From: Anaeromicropila herbilytica
GTDB lineage: Bacteria; Bacillota; Clostridia; Lachnospirales; Lachnospiraceae
Reading direction: 5' to 3'
Assembly: GCF_016591975.1 (NCBI RefSeq)
Contig: NZ_AP024169.1
Coordinates: 2,395,001-2,459,000, forward strand
Length of the DNA stretch: 64,000 nt
Below the pieces are notes generated by a model. That model ran no database searches. It saw only the letters and a list, made by a program, of their open reading frames with translations, and had not been told where the DNA came from. Below are positions 19,060 to 28,302 of the stretch, piece after piece (the first letter of the stretch is position 1; every line of letters begins with the position of its first letter). Both the position numbers and the translations under genes were made by a program.

Positions 19060-19539
19060 ATGAAGAAAATTAAAACAAATGCAATGAGATTATTAGATCA
19101 AGCTGGTATCAATTATAAAACTGTTGAATATGAAGTTGATGAGAACAACGTTGCAGGAGAACACGTAGCTGATATTGTAGGAATTCCATATGAAAGATGC
19201 TTTAAGACATTAGTAGCCAAAGGAGAGAAGAATGGAATTATGGTTTTTTGTATTCCAGTGAATGCAGAACTTGACCTCAAAAAGGCAGCTAATATTGTTA
19301 AGGATAAAAAAATTGAAATGGTTCACGTTAAGGATTTACTCAATTTAACAGGCTATATTCGTGGTGGCTGTTCTCCGATAGGAATGAAGAAAAAGTATCC
19401 AACTTTTATTGATGAAACAGCAATATTATTTGATGAAATTAGTGTAAGTGCAGGAACGAGAGGTTGTCAATTGATCTTAAATCCGGAAGAATTAATCGAA
19501 TATATTGAAGCTACAGAGTGTGATATAACTGTAATATAA
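19060..19539 (+). CDS. ybaK: Cys-tRNA(Pro)/Cys-tRNA(Cys) deacylase, YbaK family
   Basis: 159 aa, the usual size for the trans-editing YbaK/EbsC family that hydrolyses Cys mischarged on tRNA-Pro. The conserved Lys in the ELDLKKAA segment and the RGGCSPIGMKK loop mark the active site. ATG follows AAAGAGG. It lies before the hydrogenase maturase genes but has about 110 bp and a probable promoter between, so a shared operon is uncertain. Confidence 0.9.
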   Translation: MKKIKTNAMRLLDQAGINYKTVEYEVDENNVAGEHVADIVGIPYERCFKTLVAKGEKNGIMVFCIPVNAELDLKKAANIVKDKKIEMVHVKDLLNLTGYIRGGCSPIGMKKKYPTFIDETAILFDEISVSAGTRGCQLILNPEELIEYIEATECDITVI

Positions 19540-19574
19540 TGCACTATAACCTAGGGATAAAATGGTAAATAATG

Positions 19575-19604
19575 TTGCAAAATAACATCTAAAAGAGGTA
19601 TAAT
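19575..19604 (+). promoter_or_regulatory. Possible promoter for the hyd genes
   Basis: TTGCAA (19575-19580) and a perfect TATAAT (19599-19604) with an 18-nt spacer, 46 bp before the hydE start. Confidence 0.5.
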
Positions 19605-19649
19605 AGTAATAAGAAAATCAGATAGTATTTTGGCAGAATGGGGGTTGCT

Positions 19650-20690
19650 ATGGTATACCAATTAATTGATAAACTAATGTGCGAGCATATATTAGAAAAA
19701 GATGAATTTTTAATGCTTCTTAATTCCATTAACCACGATACCAGCGAATATTTATTTCATAAAGCTAGAGAGACATCAAAGAATCACTTTGATACAGATA
19801 TCTATATTCGTGGTTTGATTGAATTTACAAACTATTGTAAAAACGATTGTTTTTACTGTGGTATACGTAAGAGTAATTCATCATGCGATCGTTATCGCCT
19901 AAGTAAAGAGGAGATTCTGGAATGTTGTAAAGTCGGACATTCTCTGGGATTTCGAACATTTGTATTACAAGGAGGCGAGGATCCTTATTATACGAATTCG
20001 GAACTAGTTGATATTGTTAGTATCATCCGTAGCTCTTATACTGATTGCGCCATTACACTTTCTATTGGTGAAAAAACATATGACGAATACAAAGAATTAT
20101 ATGAAGCTGGTGCAGATCGTTATTTACTTCGTCATGAGACTGCTACGGATGAACATTATCGTAAACTGCATCCTAAGTCGCAAGAATTATCGAACCGTAA
20201 GCTATGCTTATATCATTTGAAAGAAATTGGTTATCAAGTTGGAACCGGATTTATGGTTGGCTCTCCTTTTCAGACGAATGAGAATATAATTGAAGATTTG
20301 TTATTTATTAAGGATTTAGATCCAGAAATGGTTGGTATTGGCCCGTTTATCCCACATAAGGATACACCATTTGCAAAAATGCCTTCTGGTACTTTAGAAA
20401 CTACCCTTTTTCTGATTGGAATATTAAGACTTATGCTTCCTAATGCATTAATTCCTGCAACTACGGCATTGGGTACGATTCATCCAAAAGGAAGAGAGTT
20501 AGGAATATTAGCAGGTGCTAATGTTGTAATGCCTAATTTATCTCCAGTGAACGTGCGTAAAAAGTATACGTTATATGACAACAAGATCTGCACTGGTGAA
20601 GAAGCGGCAGAGTGCATTACATGTCTTAGAAATAGAATAGGTTCTATCGGCTATCAAATTGTAGTTGATAGAGGAGATTATCGTTCTTAA
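19650..20690 (+). CDS. hydE: [FeFe] hydrogenase H-cluster radical SAM maturase HydE
   Basis: Radical SAM enzyme (346 aa) that helps make the dithiolate bridge of the [FeFe]-hydrogenase active site. Cluster ligands Cys63, Cys67 and Cys70 lie in NYCKNDCFYCG. The core TIM-barrel motifs (QGGEDP, GTGFMVGSPFQT, GPFIPHKDTPF) match the HydE/BioB group. Start 19650 is preferred to the in-frame ATG at 19638 because GGGG lies 6 nt before it. Followed 100 bp later by hydG and then hydF; no hydrogenase subunit gene is present in the window. Confidence 0.95.
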   Translation: MVYQLIDKLMCEHILEKDEFLMLLNSINHDTSEYLFHKARETSKNHFDTDIYIRGLIEFTNYCKNDCFYCGIRKSNSSCDRYRLSKEEILECCKVGHSLGFRTFVLQGGEDPYYTNSELVDIVSIIRSSYTDCAITLSIGEKTYDEYKELYEAGADRYLLRHETATDEHYRKLHPKSQELSNRKLCLYHLKEIGYQVGTGFMVGSPFQTNENIIEDLLFIKDLDPEMVGIGPFIPHKDTPFAKMPSGTLETTLFLIGILRLMLPNALIPATTALGTIHPKGRELGILAGANVVMPNLSPVNVRKKYTLYDNKICTGEEAAECITCLRNRIGSIGYQIVVDRGDYRS

Positions 20691-20790
20691 AGTTTATATA
20701 ATCTAAACAATAACACCTATGCATGATCCTTTAACATTTTCAATGACTTTCATGTAAATCTGTGGTGCTAAAATATAAGGAGATGTTACT

Positions 20791-22209
20791 ATGTACAATT
20801 CTATGTCAAAAGTGGCTTCTGAATTCATTAATGATGAAGAAATCAAAGAAACCCTAGAGTATGCGAAACAACAAAAAGGAAACAAAGAACTAATTGCCTC
20901 ACTTATAGAAAAGGCTAAGTTATGTAAGGGACTAACGCATCGCGAAGCAGCTGTCCTATTGGAATGTGAATTAGAAGAAGAAAATGAAAAAATCTACCAT
21001 CTTGCTAAAGAGATTAAGCAAAAGTTCTATGGAAATCGAATTGTAATGTTTGCTCCACTTTATTTGTCCAATTATTGTGTCAATGGGTGTGTGTATTGTC
21101 CATATCATATGAAAAATAAGCACATTAGTCGTAAAAAATTATCCCAAGAAGATATTGAAAAAGAAGTTATTGCTCTTCAAGACATGGGGCATAAGCGATT
21201 GGCTCTAGAAACAGGGGAAGACCCAGTAAATAATCCAATTGAATATGTTCTCGAGAGCATTAAGACGATATATAGCATCAAGCATAAGAATGGGGCAATA
21301 CGTCGTGTTAATGTTAATATAGCAGCTACGACTGTAGAAAACTACCGTAAGTTAAAAGAAGCTGGAATAGGAACCTACATATTGTTTCAAGAAACATATA
21401 ATAAAGAAGCATATGAGGTCCTACATCCAACAGGTCCAAAACATGATTATGCATATCACACAGAAGCTATGGACAGAGCCATGGAGGGTGGCATTGATGA
21501 TGTAGGTGTTGGTGTTCTTTTTGGGCTTAATTTATACCGATACGATTTTGTAGGACTCTTAATGCATGCGGAACACCTTGAAGCAGCTCTAGGAGTTGGA
21601 CCACATACTATAAGTGTACCTCGTATCCGTCCTGCAGATGATATTGATCCAGAGAATTTTAGCAATGCTATATCAGATGAGATCTTCGAGAAGATTGTTG
21701 CCGTTCTTAGAATTGCAGTACCTTATACTGGCATGATAGTATCCACTCGTGAATCAAAGAAAACGAGGGAAAAAGTCTTAGAATTGGGTATATCTCAGAT
21801 TAGTGGAGGCTCTAGTACAAGTGTAGGCGGCTATGTAGAACCCGAAGACGAAGAGGATAATTCAGCACAATTTGAAGTAAATGATAATAGAACTTTAGAT
21901 GAGATAGTGAATTGGCTGATTAAGCTAGGATACATTCCATCCTTCTGTACCGCATGTTATCGTGAAGGTAGAACCGGAGACCGTTTTATGTCCTTAGTCA
22001 AATCAGGTCAGATAGCAAATTGCTGCGGACCTAATGCACTTATGACGTTACAAGAATATCTTGAAGATTATGCCTCAGTTGATACGAAGCAAAGGGGAGA
22101 GGCACTTATTAGAGAAGAAGTCACAAAAATACCAAATGATAAAGTTAAAAATATAGCATCGGAGCATCTAGAAGAAATAAGAGAAGGCAAAAGAGATTTT
22201 CGCTTTTAA
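20791..22209 (+). CDS. hydG: [FeFe] hydrogenase H-cluster radical SAM maturase HydG
   Basis: 472 aa tyrosine lyase that produces CO and CN ligands for the H-cluster. The radical SAM cluster is bound by Cys96, Cys100 and Cys103 (CVNGCVYC). The C-terminal auxiliary cluster ligands are Cys386, Cys389 and Cys411/412 (CTACYREG and NCCGPNA). This second motif separates HydG from ThiH, which lacks it. Strong AAGGAG site. 20 nt separates it from hydF. Confidence 0.96.
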   Translation: MYNSMSKVASEFINDEEIKETLEYAKQQKGNKELIASLIEKAKLCKGLTHREAAVLLECELEEENEKIYHLAKEIKQKFYGNRIVMFAPLYLSNYCVNGCVYCPYHMKNKHISRKKLSQEDIEKEVIALQDMGHKRLALETGEDPVNNPIEYVLESIKTIYSIKHKNGAIRRVNVNIAATTVENYRKLKEAGIGTYILFQETYNKEAYEVLHPTGPKHDYAYHTEAMDRAMEGGIDDVGVGVLFGLNLYRYDFVGLLMHAEHLEAALGVGPHTISVPRIRPADDIDPENFSNAISDEIFEKIVAVLRIAVPYTGMIVSTRESKKTREKVLELGISQISGGSSTSVGGYVEPEDEEDNSAQFEVNDNRTLDEIVNWLIKLGYIPSFCTACYREGRTGDRFMSLVKSGQIANCCGPNALMTLQEYLEDYASVDTKQRGEALIREEVTKIPNDKVKNIASEHLEEIREGKRDFRF

Positions 22210-22229
22210 TATAAGGAGGATATAACTTT

Positions 22230-23426
22230 ATGAGCTTAATGGATACACCAAGAGCAAATCGACTTCACATTGGTATCTTTGGAAAACGAAATAGTGGTAA
22301 ATCATCTATTGTTAATGCTATCACAAATCAGGATGTGGCTTTAGTATCTGATGTAGCAGGAACTACGACAGATCCTGTTTATAAGCCTATGGAGATCTAT
22401 GGAATTGGTCCATGCGTATTTATTGATACAGCAGGTTTTGATGACGTTGGTGAACTTGGCAAGATGCGTGTTGACAAAACTAAATTGGCATTAGACAAGA
22501 CAGATATTGCTTTATTAATCTTTTCAGATCATGATATTGAAGAAGAATTATCATGGATCAACATACTGAAAGAAAAGGAGATACCAATTGTACCAATTAT
22601 TAATAAAGCTGATATTCTAGAGAATCCAGAAGACATCATTGCAAGGATTCAATCGACTGATAGTGAGTTAACTCCTATTATCGTAAGTGCCAAAACAAAA
22701 GATGGGATATTCAAGATTCGAGAAGAGATTATTCGTTTGTTACCAGAAGATTATGAATTCAAAAGCATTACAGGTGATCTTGTTCAAGAGGGTGATCTGA
22801 TTCTACTCGTTATGCCTCAAGACATTCAAGCTCCAAAAGGAAGACTAATTCTTCCACAGGTCCAGACATTAAGAGATTTATTAGACAAAAAATGCATTGT
22901 ACTTAGTGCAACAACGGATAAATTAGAGGAAGCGTTAGATAGTCTTAAGAATCCACCAAAATTAATCATTACTGACTCACAAGTGTTCAAAACAGTATAT
23001 GATAAGAAACCAGCAGAGAGTAAGTTAACATCTTTCTCAGTACTATTTGCTAATTATAAAGGCGATATCGATTATTATACCAAAAGTGCTAAAATAATCT
23101 CAGAACTTACAGAAGATTCAAGAGTTCTTATTGCAGAAGCTTGTACGCATGCACCATTGCCAGAAGATATTGGTAGAGAGAAATTACCACGTTTACTTCG
23201 TAAAAAAGTTGGTGAGAAGTTACAGGTAGATATTGTAAGTGGTAATAATTTTCCCGAGGATTTATCCTCATATCAATTGGTAATTCAATGTGGTGCTTGT
23301 ATGTTTAATAGAAAATATGTTTTATCACGAATTGAGAGAGCAAGAGTACAGAATGTACCAATGACTAACTATGGTGTAGCACTTGCCTATTTGAACGGAA
23401 TCCTTGATCAAATTGATTTAAAATAA
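22230..23426 (+). CDS. hydF: [FeFe] hydrogenase H-cluster maturation GTPase HydF
   Basis: 398 aa scaffold GTPase on which the H-cluster precursor is assembled and passed to apo-hydrogenase. The G1 motif GKRNSGKSS is at 18-26, with DTAGFDD as G3 and NKAD as G4. The C-terminal cluster motif is Cys305-x-His307, then 46 residues, then Cys354-x2-Cys357, fitting the known CxH-x(44-53)-CxxC pattern. Ribosome-binding site AAGGAGG. Confidence 0.96.
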   Translation: MSLMDTPRANRLHIGIFGKRNSGKSSIVNAITNQDVALVSDVAGTTTDPVYKPMEIYGIGPCVFIDTAGFDDVGELGKMRVDKTKLALDKTDIALLIFSDHDIEEELSWINILKEKEIPIVPIINKADILENPEDIIARIQSTDSELTPIIVSAKTKDGIFKIREEIIRLLPEDYEFKSITGDLVQEGDLILLVMPQDIQAPKGRLILPQVQTLRDLLDKKCIVLSATTDKLEEALDSLKNPPKLIITDSQVFKTVYDKKPAESKLTSFSVLFANYKGDIDYYTKSAKIISELTEDSRVLIAEACTHAPLPEDIGREKLPRLLRKKVGEKLQVDIVSGNNFPEDLSSYQLVIQCGACMFNRKYVLSRIERARVQNVPMTNYGVALAYLNGILDQIDLK

Positions 23427-23467
23427 TATATATTTTCAATTGGAAGTAATATTTTATTTGAAGTTAT

Positions 23468-23535
23468 AACAACATATATATTGAGTTTAAAACAACATAT
23501 AGATTGAATATGAAGTAACATATAGTTCGAATTAA
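23468..23535 (+). repeat. Three short direct repeats upstream of rplU
   Basis: Three imperfect copies of about 22 bp with a period near 23 bp (core AACATATAGATTGAA) at 23468, 23491 and 23514. AT-rich; they end about 40 bp before the rplU promoter. Could be a bent upstream element or simple replication slippage. Confidence 0.5.
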
Positions 23536-23575
23536 AGATTCGTATATTTGAATTTCAAGCAAATATATTTTATAA

Positions 23576-23604
23576 TTGACATCCTTACATATTTATGCTA
23601 TAGT
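23576..23604 (+). promoter_or_regulatory. Promoter of the rplU operon
   Basis: A consensus -35 TTGACA (23576-23581), 17-nt spacer and -10 TATAGT (23599-23604). This is one of the best sigma-A promoters in the window and fits a highly expressed ribosomal-protein operon. Confidence 0.85.
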
Positions 23605-23687
23605 AGTTAAGTGTGCCGCACAACGAGGTTCAAGTTCTATTTTTTTAGACACCATAGTTGGCGAGTAATGATAATAGGAGGTGCCAT
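23605..23687 (+). ncRNA. Probable L21 leader RNA
   Basis: The 83-nt leader between the promoter and rplU contains the GCCGCACAACGAGGTTCAAG and GGCGAGTAATGATAATAGG-type segments seen in Firmicute ribosomal protein L21 leaders. It is expected to bind L21 or another product and control the operon. Assigned by position and partial motif recall. Confidence 0.6.
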
Positions 23688-23996
23688 ATGTACGCAATTA
23701 TAGCAACAGGTGGTAAACAGTACAAAGTAGCCGAAGGCGATATCATTAGAGTAGAAAAGCTTAATTTAGAAGCTGGAGCAACTGTTTCATTTGATCAAGT
23801 ACTTGTAGTAAATAACGGAGAATTAGTAGTAGGTAATCCTACTGTAGCTAACGCTTCTGTTTCTGCTTCTGTAGTTAAAGAAGGAAAGAACAAGAAAGTT
23901 ATCGTATACAGATACAAGAGAAAATCAGGATATCACAAAAAGAACGGTCATAGACAACCATTTACTATGGTTAAAATCGAAAAAATTAATGCATAA
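23688..23996 (+). CDS. rplU: 50S ribosomal protein L21
   Basis: 102 aa. Sequence MYAIIATGGKQYKVAEGD and the C-terminal RYKRKSGYHKKNGHRQ are diagnostic for L21, which binds 23S rRNA in the large subunit. Start 23688 follows AGGAGGTG; an upstream in-frame ATG at 23658 is part of the leader. Followed by prp and rpmA, the normal order. Confidence 0.98.
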   Translation: MYAIIATGGKQYKVAEGDIIRVEKLNLEAGATVSFDQVLVVNNGELVVGNPTVANASVSASVVKEGKNKKVIVYRYKRKSGYHKKNGHRQPFTMVKIEKINA

Positions 23997-24078
23997 TTAA
24001 TTTCTAATCAACTAGTTACTCAATTAGAAATATTTTAGAATCTATTTATTTCTTTTGGTTAACAGATTGGATCATGAT

Positions 24079-24399
24079 ATGATTAAAGTATCAATATTTA
24101 AAAATGCAGATGGTATTTATACTGGATTACGTGCTTTAGGACATGCTGGTTTTGCCGATCATGGTGAAGATATTGTTTGTTCTGCTGTATCAATCTTAGT
24201 AATAAATACAGTGAATTCTATAGAACAGTTTACTTCTGATAAGTTTGATATCAAAACTGACGAAGAATCTGGTTTAATAGAATTGAAATTTTCATCACCA
24301 GTTAGTAAAGAGGCAACTCTTTTATTAGACTCATTAGTTCTTGGTTTAAAGGGCGTTGAGAGTGGTTATGGAAATGAATTTATTAAACTATCCATATAG
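24079..24399 (+). CDS. prp: Ribosomal-processing cysteine protease Prp
   Basis: 106 aa protease that removes the N-terminal extension of L27. The catalytic His lies in LGHAGFA and the catalytic Cys in DIVCSAVS, about 10 residues later. Start ATG 24079 (MIKVSIF) fits the family; an upstream TTG at 24055 is in frame but less likely. Sits between rplU and rpmA as in most Firmicutes, and the extended L27 target is present next door. Confidence 0.92.
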   Translation: MIKVSIFKNADGIYTGLRALGHAGFADHGEDIVCSAVSILVINTVNSIEQFTSDKFDIKTDEESGLIELKFSSPVSKEATLLLDSLVLGLKGVESGYGNEFIKLSI

Positions 24400-24439
24400 A
24401 AGTAATTCTATTGACAAGATTTCAAGGAGGTGTAAGGCT

Positions 24440-24730
24440 ATGTTAAATATGAACCTTCAATTTTTCGCTCATAAAAAAGGTGTTGGTTCTACTAAGAATG
24501 GTAGAGATTCAGAATCTAAGAGATTAGGTGCGAAAAGAGCTGATGGACAATTTGTTTTAGCTGGAAATATTCTTTATAGACAACGTGGAACTAAGATTCA
24601 TCCAGGTACTAACGTAGGACGTGGTGGCGATGATACATTATTCGCTTTAGTTGATGGCGTTGTTCGTTTTGAAAGAAAAGGTAGAGACAAGAAACAAGTT
24701 TCTATTTACCCAGTTGTAGCAAGTAATTAA
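24440..24730 (+). CDS. rpmA: 50S ribosomal protein L27, with Prp-cleaved extension
   Basis: 96 aa. The N-terminal MLNMNLQFFA is the extension typical of Firmicutes, removed by Prp before HKKGVGSTKNGRDS so that the mature N-terminus can reach the peptidyl-transferase centre. Start 24440 follows AAGGAGGTG. An upstream in-frame ATG at 24356 lies inside prp and is not used. Confidence 0.98.
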   Translation: MLNMNLQFFAHKKGVGSTKNGRDSESKRLGAKRADGQFVLAGNILYRQRGTKIHPGTNVGRGGDDTLFALVDGVVRFERKGRDKKQVSIYPVVASN

Positions 24731-24753
24731 TCTAGATATTCCCAAGCTAGGGT

Positions 24754-24794
24754 GCCCCAAATTTTTGATTGATTCATTGATTTGGGGCTTTTTT
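24754..24794 (+). terminator. Terminator after rpmA
   Basis: Stem GCCCCAAAT (24754-24762) with its complement at 24780-24788, then TTTTTT. Confidence 0.88.
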
Positions 24795-25094
24795 ACTTAT
24801 CTAAGAATTGGAATATTTTATTAGATTGATATTTAGGTAAATATAATATGGTTTGAATATAATATAAAAAGATAATTAATATAGAAGAAATTAAAGATAA
24901 TTAAGAACAAATAATAATGAATCATATAGATCAATCATTTATTGATTTTATTTAAAAATAGATTTTATAAAAGTTGTTTTATATTTTAAAAATTTGTAAT
25001 AATAATGATAAGTAAGTATAGAGCAAATCATTTAGATTCAAATTTTTATGTAAGATTTCATATCGTAGAGTTAGAAAGGCTACAAGGTGATAAA
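24795..25094 (+). other. AT-rich intergenic region before obgE
   Basis: 300 bp of very AT-rich sequence. It must contain the obgE promoter because a terminator precedes it, but I cannot pick one with confidence. No repeat or RNA motif seen. Confidence 0.5.
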
Positions 25095-26381
25095 ATGTTT
25101 GCAGATAGCGCAAAAATATATATAAGATCCGGTAAGGGTGGCGATGGTCATGTCAGCTTTCGAAGAGAATTATATGTACCAAACGGTGGTCCGGACGGTG
25201 GTGATGGTGGCCGTGGTGGTAATTTAATATTCGAAGTAGATGATGGTGTAAATACCCTGAACGAATTTAGACATGTACGTAAATACTGTGCTGGCGATGG
25301 TGAAAATGGTGGTAAGAAGAAATGTCATGGTGCAGATGGTGAAGATTTAATTATCAAAGTACCAGCTGGTACCATTATCAAAGATTCCGAAACTGGCAAA
25401 GTTATCACAGATATGTCTCATGATAATAGAAGAGAAGTATTGTTACGTGGTGGTAATGGTGGTAAAGGAAATCAACATTATGCAACCCCAACAATGCAGG
25501 TTCCAAAGTATGCACAACCAGGTCAACAATACAAAGAAATGTATGTTACTTTAGAATTGAAAGTAATTGCAGATGTTGGATTAGTAGGTTTCCCAAATGT
25601 AGGTAAGTCTACATTTTTATCAAGAGTTACGAATGCAAAACCAAAGATTGCAAATTATCATTTTACTACATTAAACCCTAATCTAGGAGTAGTAGACCTA
25701 GAAGGAACAGATGGTTTTGTAATCGCTGATATTCCTGGACTAATTGAAGGAGCATCCGAAGGTATTGGTTTAGGTCATGAGTTCTTAAAGCATATTGAAA
25801 GAACAAAAGTGATTATTCATATGGTTGATGCAGCTTCGACAGAAGGTAGAGATTCTATCGATGATATTAATAAAATTAATGCTGAACTTTATGCTTATAA
25901 CGAAGAGTTAGCATCCAGACCTCAAGTAATTGGTGCTAACAAATTAGATGTATTATATGGCGAAGAAAAAGAAGAAGCAATCAAGAGATTAAAAGATGAA
26001 TTTGAACCTAAGGGAATTAAAGTATTTCCTATTTCAGCTGTAACTGGAGAGGGTTTAAAGGATCTATTATATCATGTATATGAATTACTTGGAACACTTG
26101 ATAGTGCACCAATTGTATTTGAACGTGAATTCTTCCCTGAACAAATTGATCTCTCAAATGAACCATATTCAATTGAAAATCCAGAAGAAGGCGTATTTAC
26201 AGTTGAAGGTCCAAGAATCGAAAGAATGTTAGGTTATACGAACCTTGATACTGAAAAGGGATTTGATTTCTTCCAACGTTTCTTAAAAGAGAACAATATT
26301 ATAGAAGAATTAGAAAATATGGGTATCCAAGAAGGCGATACTGTTAAAATGTATAATTTACATTTTGATTATTATAAATAA
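25095..26381 (+). CDS. obgE: GTPase Obg (CgtA)
   Basis: 428 aa essential GTPase in 50S assembly and stress response. The N-terminal Obg fold with Gly-rich loops (GGPDGGDGGRGG) covers 1-158. The G domain follows with GFPNVGKST, DIPG and NKLD motifs. The C-terminal OCT domain covers about 350-425. Start 25095 follows AAGGTG; the longer ORF from 25005 has no ribosome-binding site and breaks the universal MFADSAKIY N-terminus. Confidence 0.97.
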   Translation: MFADSAKIYIRSGKGGDGHVSFRRELYVPNGGPDGGDGGRGGNLIFEVDDGVNTLNEFRHVRKYCAGDGENGGKKKCHGADGEDLIIKVPAGTIIKDSETGKVITDMSHDNRREVLLRGGNGGKGNQHYATPTMQVPKYAQPGQQYKEMYVTLELKVIADVGLVGFPNVGKSTFLSRVTNAKPKIANYHFTTLNPNLGVVDLEGTDGFVIADIPGLIEGASEGIGLGHEFLKHIERTKVIIHMVDAASTEGRDSIDDINKINAELYAYNEELASRPQVIGANKLDVLYGEEKEEAIKRLKDEFEPKGIKVFPISAVTGEGLKDLLYHVYELLGTLDSAPIVFEREFFPEQIDLSNEPYSIENPEEGVFTVEGPRIERMLGYTNLDTEKGFDFFQRFLKENNIIEELENMGIQEGDTVKMYNLHFDYYK

Positions 26382-26504
26382 ACAGAACAGATGTGGAGCG
26401 TAATATAGGCTACCTTTTATTATGGTACTAACTTTCGCTTCGCATCATTTGTGTATATAAATTTCATATCATTAGAATAGAAAATATGGAGGAATACAAT
26501 AGAT

Positions 26505-26819
26505 ATGACAAGTAAACAAAGAGCTTATTTAAAAGGCTTAGCTATGAATATTGATGCAATCTATCAAGTTGGTAAATCAAGTCTTACACCTGAGATTACA
26601 AAAGGAATCGATGAAGCCTTAGAAGCAAGAGAATTGATCAAAGTAAGTGTTTTAAAAAATTGTATGGATGATCCAAGAGAAATTGCCAGTATCATCGCTG
26701 AAAGAACCAAATCCGATGTGGTTCAAGTAATAGGAAAGAAAATTGTTCTATACAGAGAATCAAAGGAACATAAAAAGATTGAATTACCAGTAGTAAGAAA
26801 TAAGAATAATGGTAATTAA
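26505..26819 (+). CDS. yhbY: CRM-domain RNA-binding protein YhbY
   Basis: 104 aa. MTSKQRAYLKGLA and YQVGKSSLTPE are characteristic of the CRM fold found in YhbY, which binds pre-50S particles. The obgE-yhbY order is usual. An imperfect hairpin lies in the preceding spacer (about 26390-26455). Confidence 0.92.
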   Translation: MTSKQRAYLKGLAMNIDAIYQVGKSSLTPEITKGIDEALEARELIKVSVLKNCMDDPREIASIIAERTKSDVVQVIGKKIVLYRESKEHKKIELPVVRNKNNGN

Positions 26820-26898
26820 TAAGATTTTATAGTATTTAAAATAAGATTTAATAGAAGTAAAAAATAAAGTGTGTTTTGACATGTAAAGGAGCTTGTAA

Positions 26899-27513
26899 AT
26901 GAGACAGAAAAGGAAAGTTGGAATCATGGGTGGAACATTCAATCCGATTCATACCGCACATTTAATCCTTGCAGAACAAGCATATGAACAATTTCAATTA
27001 GATACTGTATTATTTATGCCTTCTAAAAATCCACCGCACAAAAATAGAAGAGATGTTTTACCAGACTCTGTTAGACAAGAAATGGTTTTATTAGCCATTC
27101 AGCATAATCCACATTTTGAACTTTCTACGGTAGAACTTGATCGAGAAGGTATTACTTATACAGCGGATACTTTAACTTGTTTAAAAGAAATTCATCCTGA
27201 TTGGGATATTCATTTTATTATAGGTGCAGATTCCCTATATCAGATAGATATGTGGAAAAATCCAGATATTGTTATGTCAATGGCAAAAATATTAGCAGCT
27301 ACTAGATATGCCATATCGGATGACAAGATGAATAATAGAATTAAAGAATTACATGATAATTTCAATGCGGATATATCTTTATTGCATGTTCCTAATATGG
27401 ATATCTCCTCGGAATATATAAGAAAATGCTTGCAAAATCATAAGTCTATCAAATATTACGTGTCCAAAGAAGTTGAAGACTATATCATGAAAAATAATCT
27501 GTATCATTTATAA
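26899..27513 (+). CDS. nadD: Nicotinate-nucleotide adenylyltransferase
   Basis: 204 aa. Adds AMP to nicotinate mononucleotide in NAD synthesis. The nucleotidyl-transferase motif GGTFNPIHTAH is at about 11-21 and SSEYIRK near 175. Ribosome-binding site AAAGGAG. Followed by yqeK, its usual partner. Confidence 0.96.
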   Translation: MRQKRKVGIMGGTFNPIHTAHLILAEQAYEQFQLDTVLFMPSKNPPHKNRRDVLPDSVRQEMVLLAIQHNPHFELSTVELDREGITYTADTLTCLKEIHPDWDIHFIIGADSLYQIDMWKNPDIVMSMAKILAATRYAISDDKMNNRIKELHDNFNADISLLHVPNMDISSEYIRKCLQNHKSIKYYVSKEVEDYIMKNNLYHL

Positions 27514-27580
27514 GTATCTACGCTAATTAAATATCATTTTTAAATGACATCAGATTGTCAGAATACCTTGAAGGAAAGGA

Positions 27581-28183
27581 ATGAAGGTAACTGAAATGGA
27601 TTATAATATAATGGAATTTCAAGACAAAGTGAAAGAGAATATGACTGCAAAGCGTTATTTTCATACACTCGGTGTACAATATATATGTGCAGCACTTGCT
27701 ATGAATTATCAATATGACATAAAAAAGGCTGAGATTGCAGGTTTATTTCATGATTACGCAAAATGTTATGATGATAATATGATGATTCTTAAATGTAAAG
27801 AGTTTCATATTGATATAACAGAAATTGAATCAAAAAGTCCTTACTTATTACATACCAAATTAGGAGCATATTATGCTAGGGAAAGGTTTGGTATTCAAGA
27901 TAGAGAAATTCTAGATGCAATTACGTATCATACAACAGGAAGACCAAACATGTCAATGTTGGAAAAGATTGTTTTTACAGCAGATTATATTGAACCGTCA
28001 AGAAGAATGATTCCTAAATTAGATGAAATTCGTAAAGTTTCATTCCAGAATATAGATTTGGCTGTTTATATGATATTAGAAAATACACTTAATTATCTTA
28101 AGAAAAATAAGGACAAGTTGATTGACCCAATGACCGAAAATGCATATGAATATTATAAGAAATTGCAAGATTCTGAATATTAA
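27581..28183 (+). CDS. yqeK: HD-domain phosphohydrolase YqeK (bis(5'-nucleosyl)-tetraphosphatase)
   Basis: About 200 aa. HD residues lie in HTLGVQY near residue 28 and LFHDYAK near 55-61, with YHTTGRP near 113. YqeK-type enzymes symmetrically cleave Ap4A. Two starts are possible: 27581 (GAAGGAAAGG just upstream) or 27596 (GAAGG 8 nt before). Placed between nadD and rsfS as in many Firmicutes. Confidence 0.9.
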   Translation: MKVTEMDYNIMEFQDKVKENMTAKRYFHTLGVQYICAALAMNYQYDIKKAEIAGLFHDYAKCYDDNMMILKCKEFHIDITEIESKSPYLLHTKLGAYYARERFGIQDREILDAITYHTTGRPNMSMLEKIVFTADYIEPSRRMIPKLDEIRKVSFQNIDLAVYMILENTLNYLKKNKDKLIDPMTENAYEYYKKLQDSEY

Positions 28184-28302
28184 TGATTATTTCCATATAT
28201 AAAAGATAGATACAAATAGAATTTTAAATACAAATATATAAAACAAAATTACTAGCAAGGAATATATTATTTATAAGTACATGAATTAGAAGGGAGCACA
28301 AT

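Noticed and set aside
26390..26455. Hairpin between obgE and yhbY as a regulatory RNA
   Set aside because: Pairing is broken by several mismatches and bulges; reported only as a side note on yhbY.
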